A stretch of DNA of 64,000 nucleotides from Ampullimonas aquatilis (GTDB lineage: Bacteria; Pseudomonadota; Gammaproteobacteria; Burkholderiales; Burkholderiaceae_D), in contig NZ_CP183834.1 in NCBI RefSeq assembly GCF_049675895.1, forward strand, positions 2,046,001-2,110,000, read 5' to 3'. A program made the translations under genes and the position numbers. The stretch's first letter is position 1. Every line of letters starts with the position of its first letter. The notes below the pieces were generated by a model that made no database searches, was not told the DNA's origin, and was given only the letters and a program-made list of their open reading frames with translations. Positions 54,308-63,462 of the stretch are shown in pieces.

Positions 54308-54575
54308 GGATTGAACTGCCAAGACGCCAAGGCCGCCAAGAAAATCTGAAGATCAAAAGCGTTTGCCACAAAGACACGCAGAACACCAAGTCAAAAGCAC
54401 TTCGGGGCACAATGCCAACGCACAGGCAGCGCATTCTTATTGATTCATGCTCTATCCTAGATTGCGTAGTGAACAGCGCACTTGATCGCAGATTCTTCTT
54501 GGTATTCTTTATGACTGCTTTGTGTCTTTGTGGTAAATGCCTTTACCTTTCCTTGGCCTCTTGGCGGTTCAATCC
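54308..54575. repeat. 268 bp inverted-repeat element with 7-base periodic arms
   Basis: The left arm starts GGATTGAACTGCCAAGAC and continues GCCAAGGCCGCCAAGAAAA, later GCCACAAAGACACGCAG and AACACCAAG (ending about 54390). Read from 54575 leftward, the right arm gives GGATTGAACCGCCAAGAG, GCCAAGGAAAGG, ACCACAAAGACACAAAG and AATACCAAG. Arms of about 80 bases flank about 105 bases with no gene. Similar CCAAGACGCCAAGG and CACAAAGACACAAAG sequences recur in many bacterial genomes, by recall. It fills most of the gap between the ParA and oxoprolinase genes. Confidence 0.65.
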
Positions 54576-54586
54576 AATCTCTTCAA

Positions 54587-57500
54587 CTAAACTGCAGCAC
54601 CATAGCCACCGCCACCCGGTGTGCCGATTTCAAACACATCGCCAGGCTGCATGGTGGTACTGTCGACAAACTGCAATGCCTCCACCTGTCCATTGGCACG
54701 AATCACGCGGTTATAGCCGGTGGCACCGTCAGCACCCCTAGCCATGCCAAATGGCGCGTGCAGCCGGTTATTGGAAAGAATGCTGGCGGTCATGGTTTCC
54801 AGAAAACGGACGCGGCGCACGCCGCCATTGCCACCGGACCATTGCCCTGCTCCACCGGAGTGTGGCCGAATCGCATAGCTTTCCAGCAGCACCGGATAAC
54901 GCCATTCGAGTACTTCGGGATCCGTCAGACGCGAGTTGGTCATATGGGTCTGCACCACATCACAACCGGCAAAACCATTGCCGGCACCCGACCCACCGGA
55001 AATGGTTTCGTAATACTGATACTGCGCATTGCCAAAGGTGAAGTTATTCATGGTGCCCTGACTGGCCGCCATGATTTGCAGGGCGCCGTACAAGGCATTG
55101 GTGATGCAGGACGAGGTTTCCACATTGCCCGATACCACCGCCGCCGGAAAATTCGGATTGAGCATGGAGCCTTCGGGAATGATGACCTTGATGGGTTTGA
55201 GGCAACCCGCATTGAGCGGCATATCATCATTGACCAGGGTGCGAAACACATACAGCACGGCGGCAATGCAGACAGCGCGTGGCGCATTGAAATTGTTGGG
55301 CAGCTGCGCCGAAGTACCGGTGAAGTCGACTACCGCTTCGCCACGGTCTTTATCCAGGCTGACCTGCACCACAATCACCGCACCATTATCGAGTTGATAG
55401 CGGTAACTACCCTTATTGAGTGGCAGAGCCTTGATCGCCAAACGCACTGCACGTTCGGCATTGTCCTGCACATGCTGCATATAAGCCTGTACCACGGCCA
55501 GACTGTAATGACTGACCATGGCCAGCAGTTCATCACAACCTTTTTGATTGGCCGCAATCTGGGCCCGCAAGTCGGCCAGATTCTGCTCGACATTACGCGC
55601 CGGATAAGGCGCTGTGGTCAACAACCTGCGCAATTCAGCTTCGTGCAACTCGCCCCTGCTCATGATGCACAGATTGTCGAGCAGGACGCCCTCTTCCTGC
55701 ACCATGGTTGAATGGGGTGGCATGGAACCGGGCGTGATGCCGCCTATATCGGCATGATGACCACGCGAAGCCACATAAAACAGGAGTGTCTGCCCCGCTT
55801 CATCAAACACCGGGGTAATGACGGTGACATCGGGCAAGTGGGTGCCACCGGCATAGGGATCATTCAGCGCAAACACATCACCCGCCTGTATGCATCCTTC
55901 ATTGCGCATGATAATGGTCTTGATGCTTTCCCCCATCGACCCCAGATGGACCGGCATATGCGGTGCATTGGCAATCAGATTGCCTTGTGCATCAAAGATG
56001 GCACACGAAAAATCCAGACGTTCCTTGATATTGACCGAGTACGCCGTGCTCTGTAGCCTTGCCCCCATCTGCTCGGCAATACTCATGAAGAGATTATTGA
56101 ACACTTCGAGCAACACCGGATCAGCCGTTTCAGGCTGTTCGGTTTGCTGTTGCGTCACTTTACCGGTGGATGGTAGTGCGAGCGGCATAACACGACGTAG
56201 CACCAGATTATTCTGGGCTGTTACCTCAGCCTGCCAACCCACTTCCACCACTGTCGTGGCATTGTCCTCAGCAATGATGGCGGGCCCCGGAATATGATGA
56301 CCGGGTTGCAAATTGGCACGTGGATACAAAATCGCATCACGCCAGCGTCCAGCGCTATACATCCGCACTGACTGACCATGCAAGCCGATATGACTCAGCG
56401 GATCAGGCTGATAACGTTGTTGCAGATCAGCACTCACATCAGCGGCTTCGTGCACGGCTTCGACTTCCAGACTATCAAACCAAATGGCTTTGCCACTCAT
56501 CAATAAAGCAAAGCGCTGTTGATAGATTGCTTCAAATTGTTGCTGCATATTGGGCAGCGAATCTTTGAGCACAGTGATGACCGAATCGGAACCCACATAC
56601 CGCAGGCGTGCTCTTTGAATCAGCTGGATCCTGGCAGCCGCAATACCCTGACTTTGCAAATGCGTCACGGCTTGCAGACTCAATTTTTGCCACTGAGCTT
56701 CCAGCTCAAGCAAAGCGCCATCCACAAAAGGCAACTCGACCGTTGCCTCACGCATGGCACTCTGGTTGGCAAGCCCCATGCCGTAAGCCGACAAGACACC
56801 CGCCAAAGGATGCGCAAAGACCGTTTTCATGCCCAGGGCATCGGCCACCAGACAGGCATGCTGACCGCCGGCACCACCAAAGGTGGTCAGGACATAATGG
56901 CTCACATCATGACCACGCGCTACCGATATCTGTTTGATGGCATTGGCCATGTTGGCTACCGCAATCTGCAATGCGCCCTCGGCAACCATTTCCCAGGTCA
57001 TCAACTTGCCATGTGCCTTGCTCATGGTATCTGACAACTCATTCATTTTTTTCATGACGATGCGCCGATCCAGCGGCTCATTACCCATTGCACCAAACAC
57101 ATGTGGAAAGTGCGCCGGGACGATCTTGCCCAGCAACACATTGCAATCGGTAACTGTCAAAGGCCCACCACGTCGATAACTGGCCGGTCCCGGATTGGCG
57201 CCCGCCGAATCTGGACCAATCCGCAAACGCTCGCCATCAAAATGAACAATCGAACCGCCACCAGCCGCCACCGTATGAATCGATAACATCGGCACGCGCA
57301 TGCGCACACCAGCAATTTGCGTGTCAAAGCTGCGCTCCATTTCGCTCAGCGCTGCGGCATCAAAATGGTCCGACTTGAAATGCGAGACATCGGTTGACGT
57401 GCCGCCCATATCAAAGCCGATAATACGATTAAAGCCAGCACTCAGACTGCTGCGCACCATGCCGACAATACCACCGGCCGGGCCCGACAAGATACTGTCC

Positions 57501-58306
57501 TTACCCTGAAAATGGCTGGCCGCCGTCAAGCCGCCATTGCTTTGCATGAATTGCACATTGACACCCGGCAGTGCCTTGGCTACCTGATTCACATAATGAC
57601 GCAATACTGGTGACAGATACGCATCCACCACCGTGGTATCACCCCGCGCCACGAGTTTCATCAATGGGCTGATCTGATGCGAAGTGGATATCTGGGTAAA
57701 ACCGACTTGCCTGGCCAGCTCGGCAATCTGCGCTTCATGCTGCGGATAACACCAGGCATGCATGAGCACAATCGCAATGGCGCGATAGCCCGCCGCGTAC
57801 TGAGTCTGCAAATCCGCCAGCACCTTTGCCGTACCCAGCGCTTGTAATACCTCGCCACGCGCATTCAGGCGTTCATCCACTTCAATGACTTGCCGATACA
57901 GCAATTCGGGTAATTGAATCTGCAGATCAAACAGACGCGGCCGATTTTGATAGGCAATGCGCAGGGCATCATGAAAACCCTTGGTGATACATAAGAGTGT
58001 GGGTGCCCCCTTCCTTTCCAGCAAGGCATTGGTCGCCACGGTGGTGCCCATCTTCACACAATCAATCAGGCTCGCATCAATGGGCTGACCGTCTGCCACG
58101 CCCAGTAAATAACGAATCCCCGCCACAGCAGCATCGGCATAGTATTCAGGATTTTCCGATAGCAGTTTATGAGTGACCAGCTTGCCGTCAGGTTGCAGCG
58201 CCACAATATCCGTAAAGGTGCCGCCCCGGTCAACCCAAAACTGCCAGCGCGGCGGACGGTCAGTTGGCAAATCGTGAAACTGAAGACTAAGTGCTGCTTG
58301 CTGCAT
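54587..58306 (-). CDS. 5-oxoprolinase / hydantoinase, fused HyuA-HyuB
   Basis: A 1239-residue ATP-dependent enzyme that opens 5-oxoproline (pyroglutamate) to glutamate, or a related hydantoin ring. The first 690 residues are the HyuA-type ATPase part (FWVDRGGTFTDIVA, GFDMGGTSTDVSHF), the rest is the HyuB part (FALNDPYAGGTHLPDVTVITP in parts, VVSGNVETSS). The single-chain form resembles eukaryotic-type 5-oxoprolinase, which makes that substrate most likely. It is divergent from dadA with a 15-base palindrome between, suggesting shared control of amino acid catabolism. Confidence 0.88.
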   Translation of the reverse strand: MQQAALSLQFHDLPTDRPPRWQFWVDRGGTFTDIVALQPDGKLVTHKLLSENPEYYADAAVAGIRYLLGVADGQPIDASLIDCVKMGTTVATNALLERKGAPTLLCITKGFHDALRIAYQNRPRLFDLQIQLPELLYRQVIEVDERLNARGEVLQALGTAKVLADLQTQYAAGYRAIAIVLMHAWCYPQHEAQIAELARQVGFTQISTSHQISPLMKLVARGDTTVVDAYLSPVLRHYVNQVAKALPGVNVQFMQSNGGLTAASHFQGKDSILSGPAGGIVGMVRSSLSAGFNRIIGFDMGGTSTDVSHFKSDHFDAAALSEMERSFDTQIAGVRMRVPMLSIHTVAAGGGSIVHFDGERLRIGPDSAGANPGPASYRRGGPLTVTDCNVLLGKIVPAHFPHVFGAMGNEPLDRRIVMKKMNELSDTMSKAHGKLMTWEMVAEGALQIAVANMANAIKQISVARGHDVSHYVLTTFGGAGGQHACLVADALGMKTVFAHPLAGVLSAYGMGLANQSAMREATVELPFVDGALLELEAQWQKLSLQAVTHLQSQGIAAARIQLIQRARLRYVGSDSVITVLKDSLPNMQQQFEAIYQQRFALLMSGKAIWFDSLEVEAVHEAADVSADLQQRYQPDPLSHIGLHGQSVRMYSAGRWRDAILYPRANLQPGHHIPGPAIIAEDNATTVVEVGWQAEVTAQNNLVLRRVMPLALPSTGKVTQQQTEQPETADPVLLEVFNNLFMSIAEQMGARLQSTAYSVNIKERLDFSCAIFDAQGNLIANAPHMPVHLGSMGESIKTIIMRNEGCIQAGDVFALNDPYAGGTHLPDVTVITPVFDEAGQTLLFYVASRGHHADIGGITPGSMPPHSTMVQEEGVLLDNLCIMSRGELHEAELRRLLTTAPYPARNVEQNLADLRAQIAANQKGCDELLAMVSHYSLAVVQAYMQHVQDNAERAVRLAIKALPLNKGSYRYQLDNGAVIVVQVSLDKDRGEAVVDFTGTSAQLPNNFNAPRAVCIAAVLYVFRTLVNDDMPLNAGCLKPIKVIIPEGSMLNPNFPAAVVSGNVETSSCITNALYGALQIMAASQGTMNNFTFGNAQYQYYETISGGSGAGNGFAGCDVVQTHMTNSRLTDPEVLEWRYPVLLESYAIRPHSGGAGQWSGGNGGVRRVRFLETMTASILSNNRLHAPFGMARGADGATGYNRVIRANGQVEALQFVDSTTMQPGDVFEIGTPGGGGYGAAV

Positions 58307-58394
58307 AAATGGTTAACTTTTCTGACTGATTGCTCAGTAAATCGGGTACAGATACAGGGTATAAATTCGAGGGTACATCAGATTTTAAGCAACA

Positions 58395-58409
58395 GAGATT
58401 GTCAATCTC
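58395..58409. promoter_or_regulatory. Palindrome GAGATTG-T-CAATCTC
   Basis: Perfect seven-base arms around one base, midway between the divergent oxoprolinase and dadA genes. A plausible operator for a common regulator; no regulator gene is nearby. Confidence 0.45.
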
Positions 58410-58521
58410 GTTTGCGTGTATGCCACACCACCTTCTTTTCGATTATATTGTGCTCGATATCAGAACATTGGTCGTCAGGTGTCATCCTTTCGGCAAGCCG
58501 CATTTAAAAATATAAGAAACT

Positions 58522-59772
58522 ATGAAAATTGCAGTGGTGGGGGCCGGTATCATCGGCATGAATACGGCTTACTATTTGGCGCGGGACGGACATACCGTCA
58601 CGGTCTATGACCGTTGCAATGCCCCGGCGCAAGAAGCCAGCTTTGCTCATGGCGGCATTCTGTGCCCATCCTGGTCGGCACCGTGGAGCAAACCCGCGAG
58701 TCTGGCCGAACTGGTCAGGCATTTATCCAAAAAGAGTCAGCTGCAATTTGTTCATGGCTATAACAGCATCTTCTGGAACTGGTTGGGCAAATGGCTCAAG
58801 TCATTAAGTCACAAGCAATACCCGGCAGCTCAGGCACAACTTTATCGGCTGAGTCGCTACAGCCTGGATTGCCTGGATGACATCATCAGGCAACATCATA
58901 TTGAGCTTGATCAGCGGCGTGGTTGTCTGCAGCTATATCGCAAGGAAAGCGATCTGGATCTGGCTCAGGCTGACTTGATTGGTCGACTGGGCGAAAACGG
59001 TGGTAGTCGGCTGGATCGCAATGCGAGCTACAAACTGGTGCCCACCTTGTCAGAAGACATGGATATGGTCGGTGGTATCTGGCAGGCCGATGCCATCAGC
59101 GGCAACGGTGCCTTGCTGGCCAAAACCCTGAAACAGATTTGTGATGACATGGACGTGCGCTTTCAGCTCGGCCAGACTGTTTCGGTACGCCTCAAGGAAC
59201 GCCGTGGCCAGTTGATGCTGGGCAAAACACCACAAGACCACGAAGCGATTGTGATTGCAGCTGGCATGGGCTCACTAGACTTGTTGCGACGCCTGAAAAT
59301 TCGCATCCCTTTGCTGGCCTTGCGAGGTTATTCGGCCACCCTGCCCTTGCGCCATCCAGAACTATTGCCTGCCCATGCCTTGCTGGATACCGCCAATGGT
59401 GTCAATCTGACGCCACTGGGCAATCATTTGCAGGCACGACTGCGCGTCAGCGCCATGACCCAACTGGTTTTGCCGGATCATCAGCCCAGCCAGGCGGAGA
59501 GTCAGGCGGCGTTTGACAAACTGACTACCATCGCCCACGAATGGCATCCCTATCCGGTTGATTACAATCGTGCCGCCTACTGGACTGGCCTCTGCCCCGT
59601 CACACCCCATGGCTTGCCGGTGGTGGGTGCCACGGCTCGTGCCAATGTGTTTTTGAATATTGGTCATGGTCAGCTGGGCTGGAGTCTGGCTGCCGGATGT
59701 GGAAAAATGCTGGCCGATACCATTGCCCAGCGCAAAACCATGATTGACCCAGCAGGACTGATCCTTGCGTAA
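58522..59772 (+). CDS. dadA: D-amino acid dehydrogenase, small subunit type
   Basis: FAD enzyme at the inner membrane that oxidises D-amino acids, feeding electrons to the respiratory chain. It opens with the dinucleotide-binding motif IAVVGAGIIGMNTAYYLA, followed by HGGILCPSWSAPW, typical of DadA, and ends with VFLNIGHGQLGWSLAAGCGKML. 416 residues. Not next to an alanine racemase gene as in enterobacteria. Divergent from the oxoprolinase. Confidence 0.9.
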   Translation: MKIAVVGAGIIGMNTAYYLARDGHTVTVYDRCNAPAQEASFAHGGILCPSWSAPWSKPASLAELVRHLSKKSQLQFVHGYNSIFWNWLGKWLKSLSHKQYPAAQAQLYRLSRYSLDCLDDIIRQHHIELDQRRGCLQLYRKESDLDLAQADLIGRLGENGGSRLDRNASYKLVPTLSEDMDMVGGIWQADAISGNGALLAKTLKQICDDMDVRFQLGQTVSVRLKERRGQLMLGKTPQDHEAIVIAAGMGSLDLLRRLKIRIPLLALRGYSATLPLRHPELLPAHALLDTANGVNLTPLGNHLQARLRVSAMTQLVLPDHQPSQAESQAAFDKLTTIAHEWHPYPVDYNRAAYWTGLCPVTPHGLPVVGATARANVFLNIGHGQLGWSLAAGCGKMLADTIAQRKTMIDPAGLILA

Positions 59773-59850
59773 AGATGTTCTGTTTGACCTTTTTTGTGCC
59801 TGTCTGTCAAATTTTCTGACAGGTGCTCATCTGATTCAGTCTGCGTTTCC

Positions 59851-60714
59851 ATGAAAATCAAGCACGTTCAGTTCCCCATGTTTTTGCCCCCGCCGGGCCT
59901 CAAACGCACTTTGCGCCTGACAATGGGCCGAATTTTGCTGGCTTTGCAGCCTGGTCTGCGGCAAAAAATTGAAAAGGGACAAATTCCGGATTACCTCAGC
60001 GTCTGGGACAAATGCTCAATCGGCGCGGTGGTCGCTGCCCACTCGCAAGCAGGCACACTCGATAAACTCAATCATCTGCATCAATGGGCCTGGAAAAAAG
60101 ACCAGGCGGTGGAATTTCACTCGCAAGCCAGCACTTTTTTCAAACAATACTGGCTGGAACATCACTCGGCCATTGAACCGGAAATTCGCAAGGAGATTCA
60201 GCGTGTTCCGGGCCAATACAGCACACTGTGTGAAATTGGCTGTGGCACCGGACTGGTGTTGCAGCATCTGGGTAATCATCTGACTGAATTGAAGCGCTTT
60301 GTCGGGCTTGATCTCAGTCCCGCCCAGATCAAGCTCAATCAGGAAAACTTTCGCGGCCTGGACAAATACGCCTTTGCCGCTGCCGATGCGGCCGAGTGGA
60401 TTCCCCAGCAGGCACAACCGGGCTGGATCTACTTTACCAACGCTGGCGTACTGGAATACTTTCCGCGCGCCACATTGGCCAAACTGTTTGCCGATGTGAT
60501 GGCAACCAAGCAACCTGCCGCCTTTGCCATCATCGAACCGATTGGCAGCTACGATCTGGATCGCGAGACTGAATCACGGCCACATGGTCATGAACATTCC
60601 CTGGCGCATAACTACCGCCTGCTGTTTAAAGAAGCTGGTTTCACGATTCGCTTTGAAACCACCCAGGAATTTGATGGTCAGCGCTGGATCCTGTTGATTG
60701 CCAGCACCAACTAA
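59851..60714 (+). CDS. SAM-dependent methyltransferase
   Basis: A 287-residue class I methyltransferase with the motif LCEIGCGTGLVLQHL near residue 117, followed by VGLDLSPAQIKLN and a FAAADAAEWIP loop. The N-terminal 100 residues are helical and basic and not recognised. ATG 59851 begins MKIKHVQFPM; a GTG at 59794 lies in a stem CTGTC/GACAG and is less likely. It resembles methyltransferases of polysaccharide or lipid loci only in general fold; substrate unknown. Confidence 0.75.
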   Translation: MKIKHVQFPMFLPPPGLKRTLRLTMGRILLALQPGLRQKIEKGQIPDYLSVWDKCSIGAVVAAHSQAGTLDKLNHLHQWAWKKDQAVEFHSQASTFFKQYWLEHHSAIEPEIRKEIQRVPGQYSTLCEIGCGTGLVLQHLGNHLTELKRFVGLDLSPAQIKLNQENFRGLDKYAFAAADAAEWIPQQAQPGWIYFTNAGVLEYFPRATLAKLFADVMATKQPAAFAIIEPIGSYDLDRETESRPHGHEHSLAHNYRLLFKEAGFTIRFETTQEFDGQRWILLIASTN

Positions 60715-60795
60715 GCATTGCTCTCTGAATCAACTGACTCAATCAATTGACTCAGCCGCTTGAAGCAGGTTGTGTCGGATCAAAACCCCGCAATA

Positions 60796-60840
60796 AAACG
60801 GCACATCATCAACCATTAACGCACTGATGATGCACCGTTT
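60796..60840 (+). promoter_or_regulatory. Hairpin in the leader of the copper ATPase
   Basis: AAACGG-CA-CATCATCA pairs with TGATGATG-CA-CCGTTT, giving 14 pairs with two mismatches and a 13-base loop. A 12-base palindrome CTCAAGCTTGAG (60849-60860) follows, just before the ribosome binding site. They may be a terminator of upstream transcription, an operator or an RNA control element. Confidence 0.45.
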
Positions 60841-60871
60841 GCGTTATGCTCAAGCTTGAGGAGAGCTGACC

Positions 60872-63343
60872 ATGACGCAATTTCAGTCTTACCAATTTCC
60901 AAGCAAGTCTGACACTGCATGCTGCCATCATACTGCCAGCGAGTCCACTGCTTTGGCTCGGAGCGAAACCGGTCAAAGTCTGCTGGATCCGGTCTGCGGC
61001 ATGAGCGTGACGCCTGCATCTCCGCATCATCTTGAGCATGCTGGCACAAACTACTATTTTTGCAGTGCCCATTGCGTACAAAAATTCAGTGCGCATCCCG
61101 AACAATATTTATCAGCCAAAACAGTCAATCAGCCTTTCGCACCAACGGGCATGACTGAGCCCGTTGCAGGCACGCGTTATACCTGCCCCATGCATCCGGA
61201 GATCATCGAGGATCATCCTGCCAACTGTCCTCTGTGCGGCATGGCGCTGGAACCCATGTTACCGACGCTGGATGAAACCGAAGCACCCGAGCTGACGGAT
61301 TTTCGGCGGCGCTTTATCGTATCGCTGCCATTTTCGGTATTGGTGATGATGCTCGCAATGTGGGGACATCAACTGCTGCATAGCGTATTACCCATGACCG
61401 CGCAGCAATTCAATCTGCTGCAGTTGCTCCTGGCCTTGCCGGTCGTGGCCTGGGCGGGTTTGCCATTCTTTCAGCGCGGCATGGATTCAGTGCGCAACGC
61501 CAGCCCCAATATGTGGACGCTGATTGCGATTGGCACTGCCACTGCCTTTATTTACAGCACGGTGGCCACCTTCATGCCACGCTGGATTCCGGCAGCCTTT
61601 GCCATGCATGGGCAAACTGCCGTATATTTTGAAGCGGCCACCACCATCATTTCCCTGACCCTGCTTGGCCAGATTTTAGAGCTGCGGGCACGCGCCCAGA
61701 CTGGCCTAGCCTTGCGTGCCCTGCTCGGGCTGTCGCCCAAAACCGCACGACGCATCCAGGCCGACCAAACCGAAACTGATGTCGCGCTGGAATTGATTCA
61801 AGCAGGCGATCATTTGCGGATTCGCCCCGGTGAAAAGGTGCCAGTGGATGGCGTGGTCATCGAAGGCAATAGTGCCATTGATGAATCCATGCTCACGGGC
61901 GAGCCAATGCCCGTCAGTAAAAAAGTCGGGGATAAAGTGATTGGTGCCACCATCAACGCCCACGGCAGCCTGATCATGCAGGCTGAAAAGGTCGGCAGCC
62001 AGACCATGCTCGCGCAAATTGTGCAACTGGTTGCACAAGCCCAGCGTTCCAAGGCACCGATGCAACGTTTGGCCGATCAGGTGGCCGGCTGGTTTGCAGG
62101 GATGGTGGTGGTTTGCGCCCTGCTCACTTGGCTGGCCTGGACCTGGCTGATGCCCAATCAGGGTTGGGTATATGGTTTGATCAATGCGGTAGCGGTACTG
62201 ATCATTGCCTGCCCTTGTGCGCTGGGCTTGGCCACGCCGATGTCGATCATGGTAGCCAGTGGCACCGCCGCGCAGGAAGGCATTTTGTTTCGCGATGCCG
62301 CGGCGATTGAACAGCTCGGCAAAATCGACACGCTGATATTTGATAAGACCGGCACGCTGACCGAAGGCAAGCCGCGCTTTAGCAAAGCCTTGCCCGCTCC
62401 GGGATGGGATGCGGTGACGATGTTGCAACTGGCGGCCAGTCTGGATCAGGGTAGTGAACATCCGCTAGCCCATGCCCTGGTCAACGCAGCCAAAGAACAA
62501 AACCTGCCCTTATTGAAAACCACCCAGTTTGAATCCAGCACTGGCATGGGTGTCGTGGGTAGTGTGATTGACGCGGCCGGACAGTCACAACAACTTGCCT
62601 TGGGTAATCCAACACTGATGCAACAGCAAGGTATGGCCATTGACCCGGCCAGTGCGCCCTGGGCCGAGCAGATTGATAGTCTCAGTGAAGCCGGTGCCAG
62701 CATTTTGTATTTGTCCGTCAATCAACAACTGGCTGGTTTACTGGTGGTGGCCGACCTGATCAAACCCGATACGCTGACTGCACTCAAACAACTACGGGCA
62801 CAGGGTTGTCACCTGATCATGGCCAGTGGTGATGGCCAACATACCGCCCGCGCGATTGGTCATCAGCTCGGTCTGGAAGAACAAAATGGCGAGGTATTTG
62901 GCAATTGCACCCCAGCCGATAAACAGGCACTCATCATCAAGCTTCAGGCCGAGGGACGCAAAGTGGCCATGGCTGGCGATGGCATCAACGACGCGCCCGC
63001 CTTGTCGCAAGCCGATGTGGGTATTGCCATGGGTAGTGGCACCGATGTGGCCATGCATAGCGCACAGGTCACGCTGGTTAAGGGTGATCTGCGGGGCATT
63101 GCGCGGGCACGCACCCTGTCGCAACAAACCGTGCGCAATATGCGGCAAAACTTGTGGTTTGCGTTTTTCTACAACAGCCTGGGGATTCCCCTTGCCGCAG
63201 GGGTGTTGTACCCTTGGACTGGTTGGTTGCTCTCACCCATGATTGCCGCACTCGCCATGAGTTTGAGTTCGGTATCAGTGATCAGCAATGCGCTGCGCTT
63301 GCGCAATCAGGCGCAAAAAAGTCGGCTGGCAGGCGCGTTATAA
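60872..63343 (+). CDS. copA: Copper-transporting P1B-type ATPase
   Basis: Exports Cu(I) from the cytoplasm. The 823 residues carry an N-terminal Cys/His region, a YHS domain (LDPVCGMSV, YYFCSAHCVQKF), a heavy-metal-binding CPMHPE...CPLCGM domain, then the membrane core with CPC (ACPCALGLATP), the phosphorylated Asp (FDKTGTLTEGKP), the HP motif (SEHPLAHAL) and GDGINDAPALS. The last helices have the YN and MSLSS residues of the Cu(I) class. The usual ferredoxin-like metal-binding domains are absent, replaced by YHS and CPMHPE domains, as in CopB/CtpA-like enzymes. GAGGAG precedes the ATG by 9 bases. No regulator adjacent. Confidence 0.92.
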   Translation: MTQFQSYQFPSKSDTACCHHTASESTALARSETGQSLLDPVCGMSVTPASPHHLEHAGTNYYFCSAHCVQKFSAHPEQYLSAKTVNQPFAPTGMTEPVAGTRYTCPMHPEIIEDHPANCPLCGMALEPMLPTLDETEAPELTDFRRRFIVSLPFSVLVMMLAMWGHQLLHSVLPMTAQQFNLLQLLLALPVVAWAGLPFFQRGMDSVRNASPNMWTLIAIGTATAFIYSTVATFMPRWIPAAFAMHGQTAVYFEAATTIISLTLLGQILELRARAQTGLALRALLGLSPKTARRIQADQTETDVALELIQAGDHLRIRPGEKVPVDGVVIEGNSAIDESMLTGEPMPVSKKVGDKVIGATINAHGSLIMQAEKVGSQTMLAQIVQLVAQAQRSKAPMQRLADQVAGWFAGMVVVCALLTWLAWTWLMPNQGWVYGLINAVAVLIIACPCALGLATPMSIMVASGTAAQEGILFRDAAAIEQLGKIDTLIFDKTGTLTEGKPRFSKALPAPGWDAVTMLQLAASLDQGSEHPLAHALVNAAKEQNLPLLKTTQFESSTGMGVVGSVIDAAGQSQQLALGNPTLMQQQGMAIDPASAPWAEQIDSLSEAGASILYLSVNQQLAGLLVVADLIKPDTLTALKQLRAQGCHLIMASGDGQHTARAIGHQLGLEEQNGEVFGNCTPADKQALIIKLQAEGRKVAMAGDGINDAPALSQADVGIAMGSGTDVAMHSAQVTLVKGDLRGIARARTLSQQTVRNMRQNLWFAFFYNSLGIPLAAGVLYPWTGWLLSPMIAALAMSLSSVSVISNALRLRNQAQKSRLAGAL

Positions 63344-63379
63344 GTTTTATCAGCCAACCCAAAAAACGTCAAAAATGTG

Positions 63380-63460
63380 GTACACCTGGGTAGTAAACAA
63401 GTAATTAACCACTCTTAGGTGCGTATTTATTAGGTCTTTTTTTATACATTAGGGAAGTAT
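63380..63460 (+). repeat. 81 bp intergenic repeat, copy G
   Basis: GTACACCTGGGTAGTAAA at the left, CTTAGGTGCGTATTTATTAGG in the middle, a run of seven T and ATACATTAGGGAAGTAT at the right. The AGGGA of the right end lies seven bases before the ATG of the next gene, so the repeat supplies its ribosome binding site. Confidence 0.7.
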
Positions 63461-63462
63461 CC

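Noticed and set aside
54340..54500. Possible remnant of a GxxExxY gene, sometimes found with such repeats
   Set aside because: None of its conserved residues can be read in any frame here.
54530..55711. Plus-strand open frame of 393 codons
   Set aside because: Fully antisense to the 5-oxoprolinase gene, which has strong domain evidence; low-complexity shadow translation.
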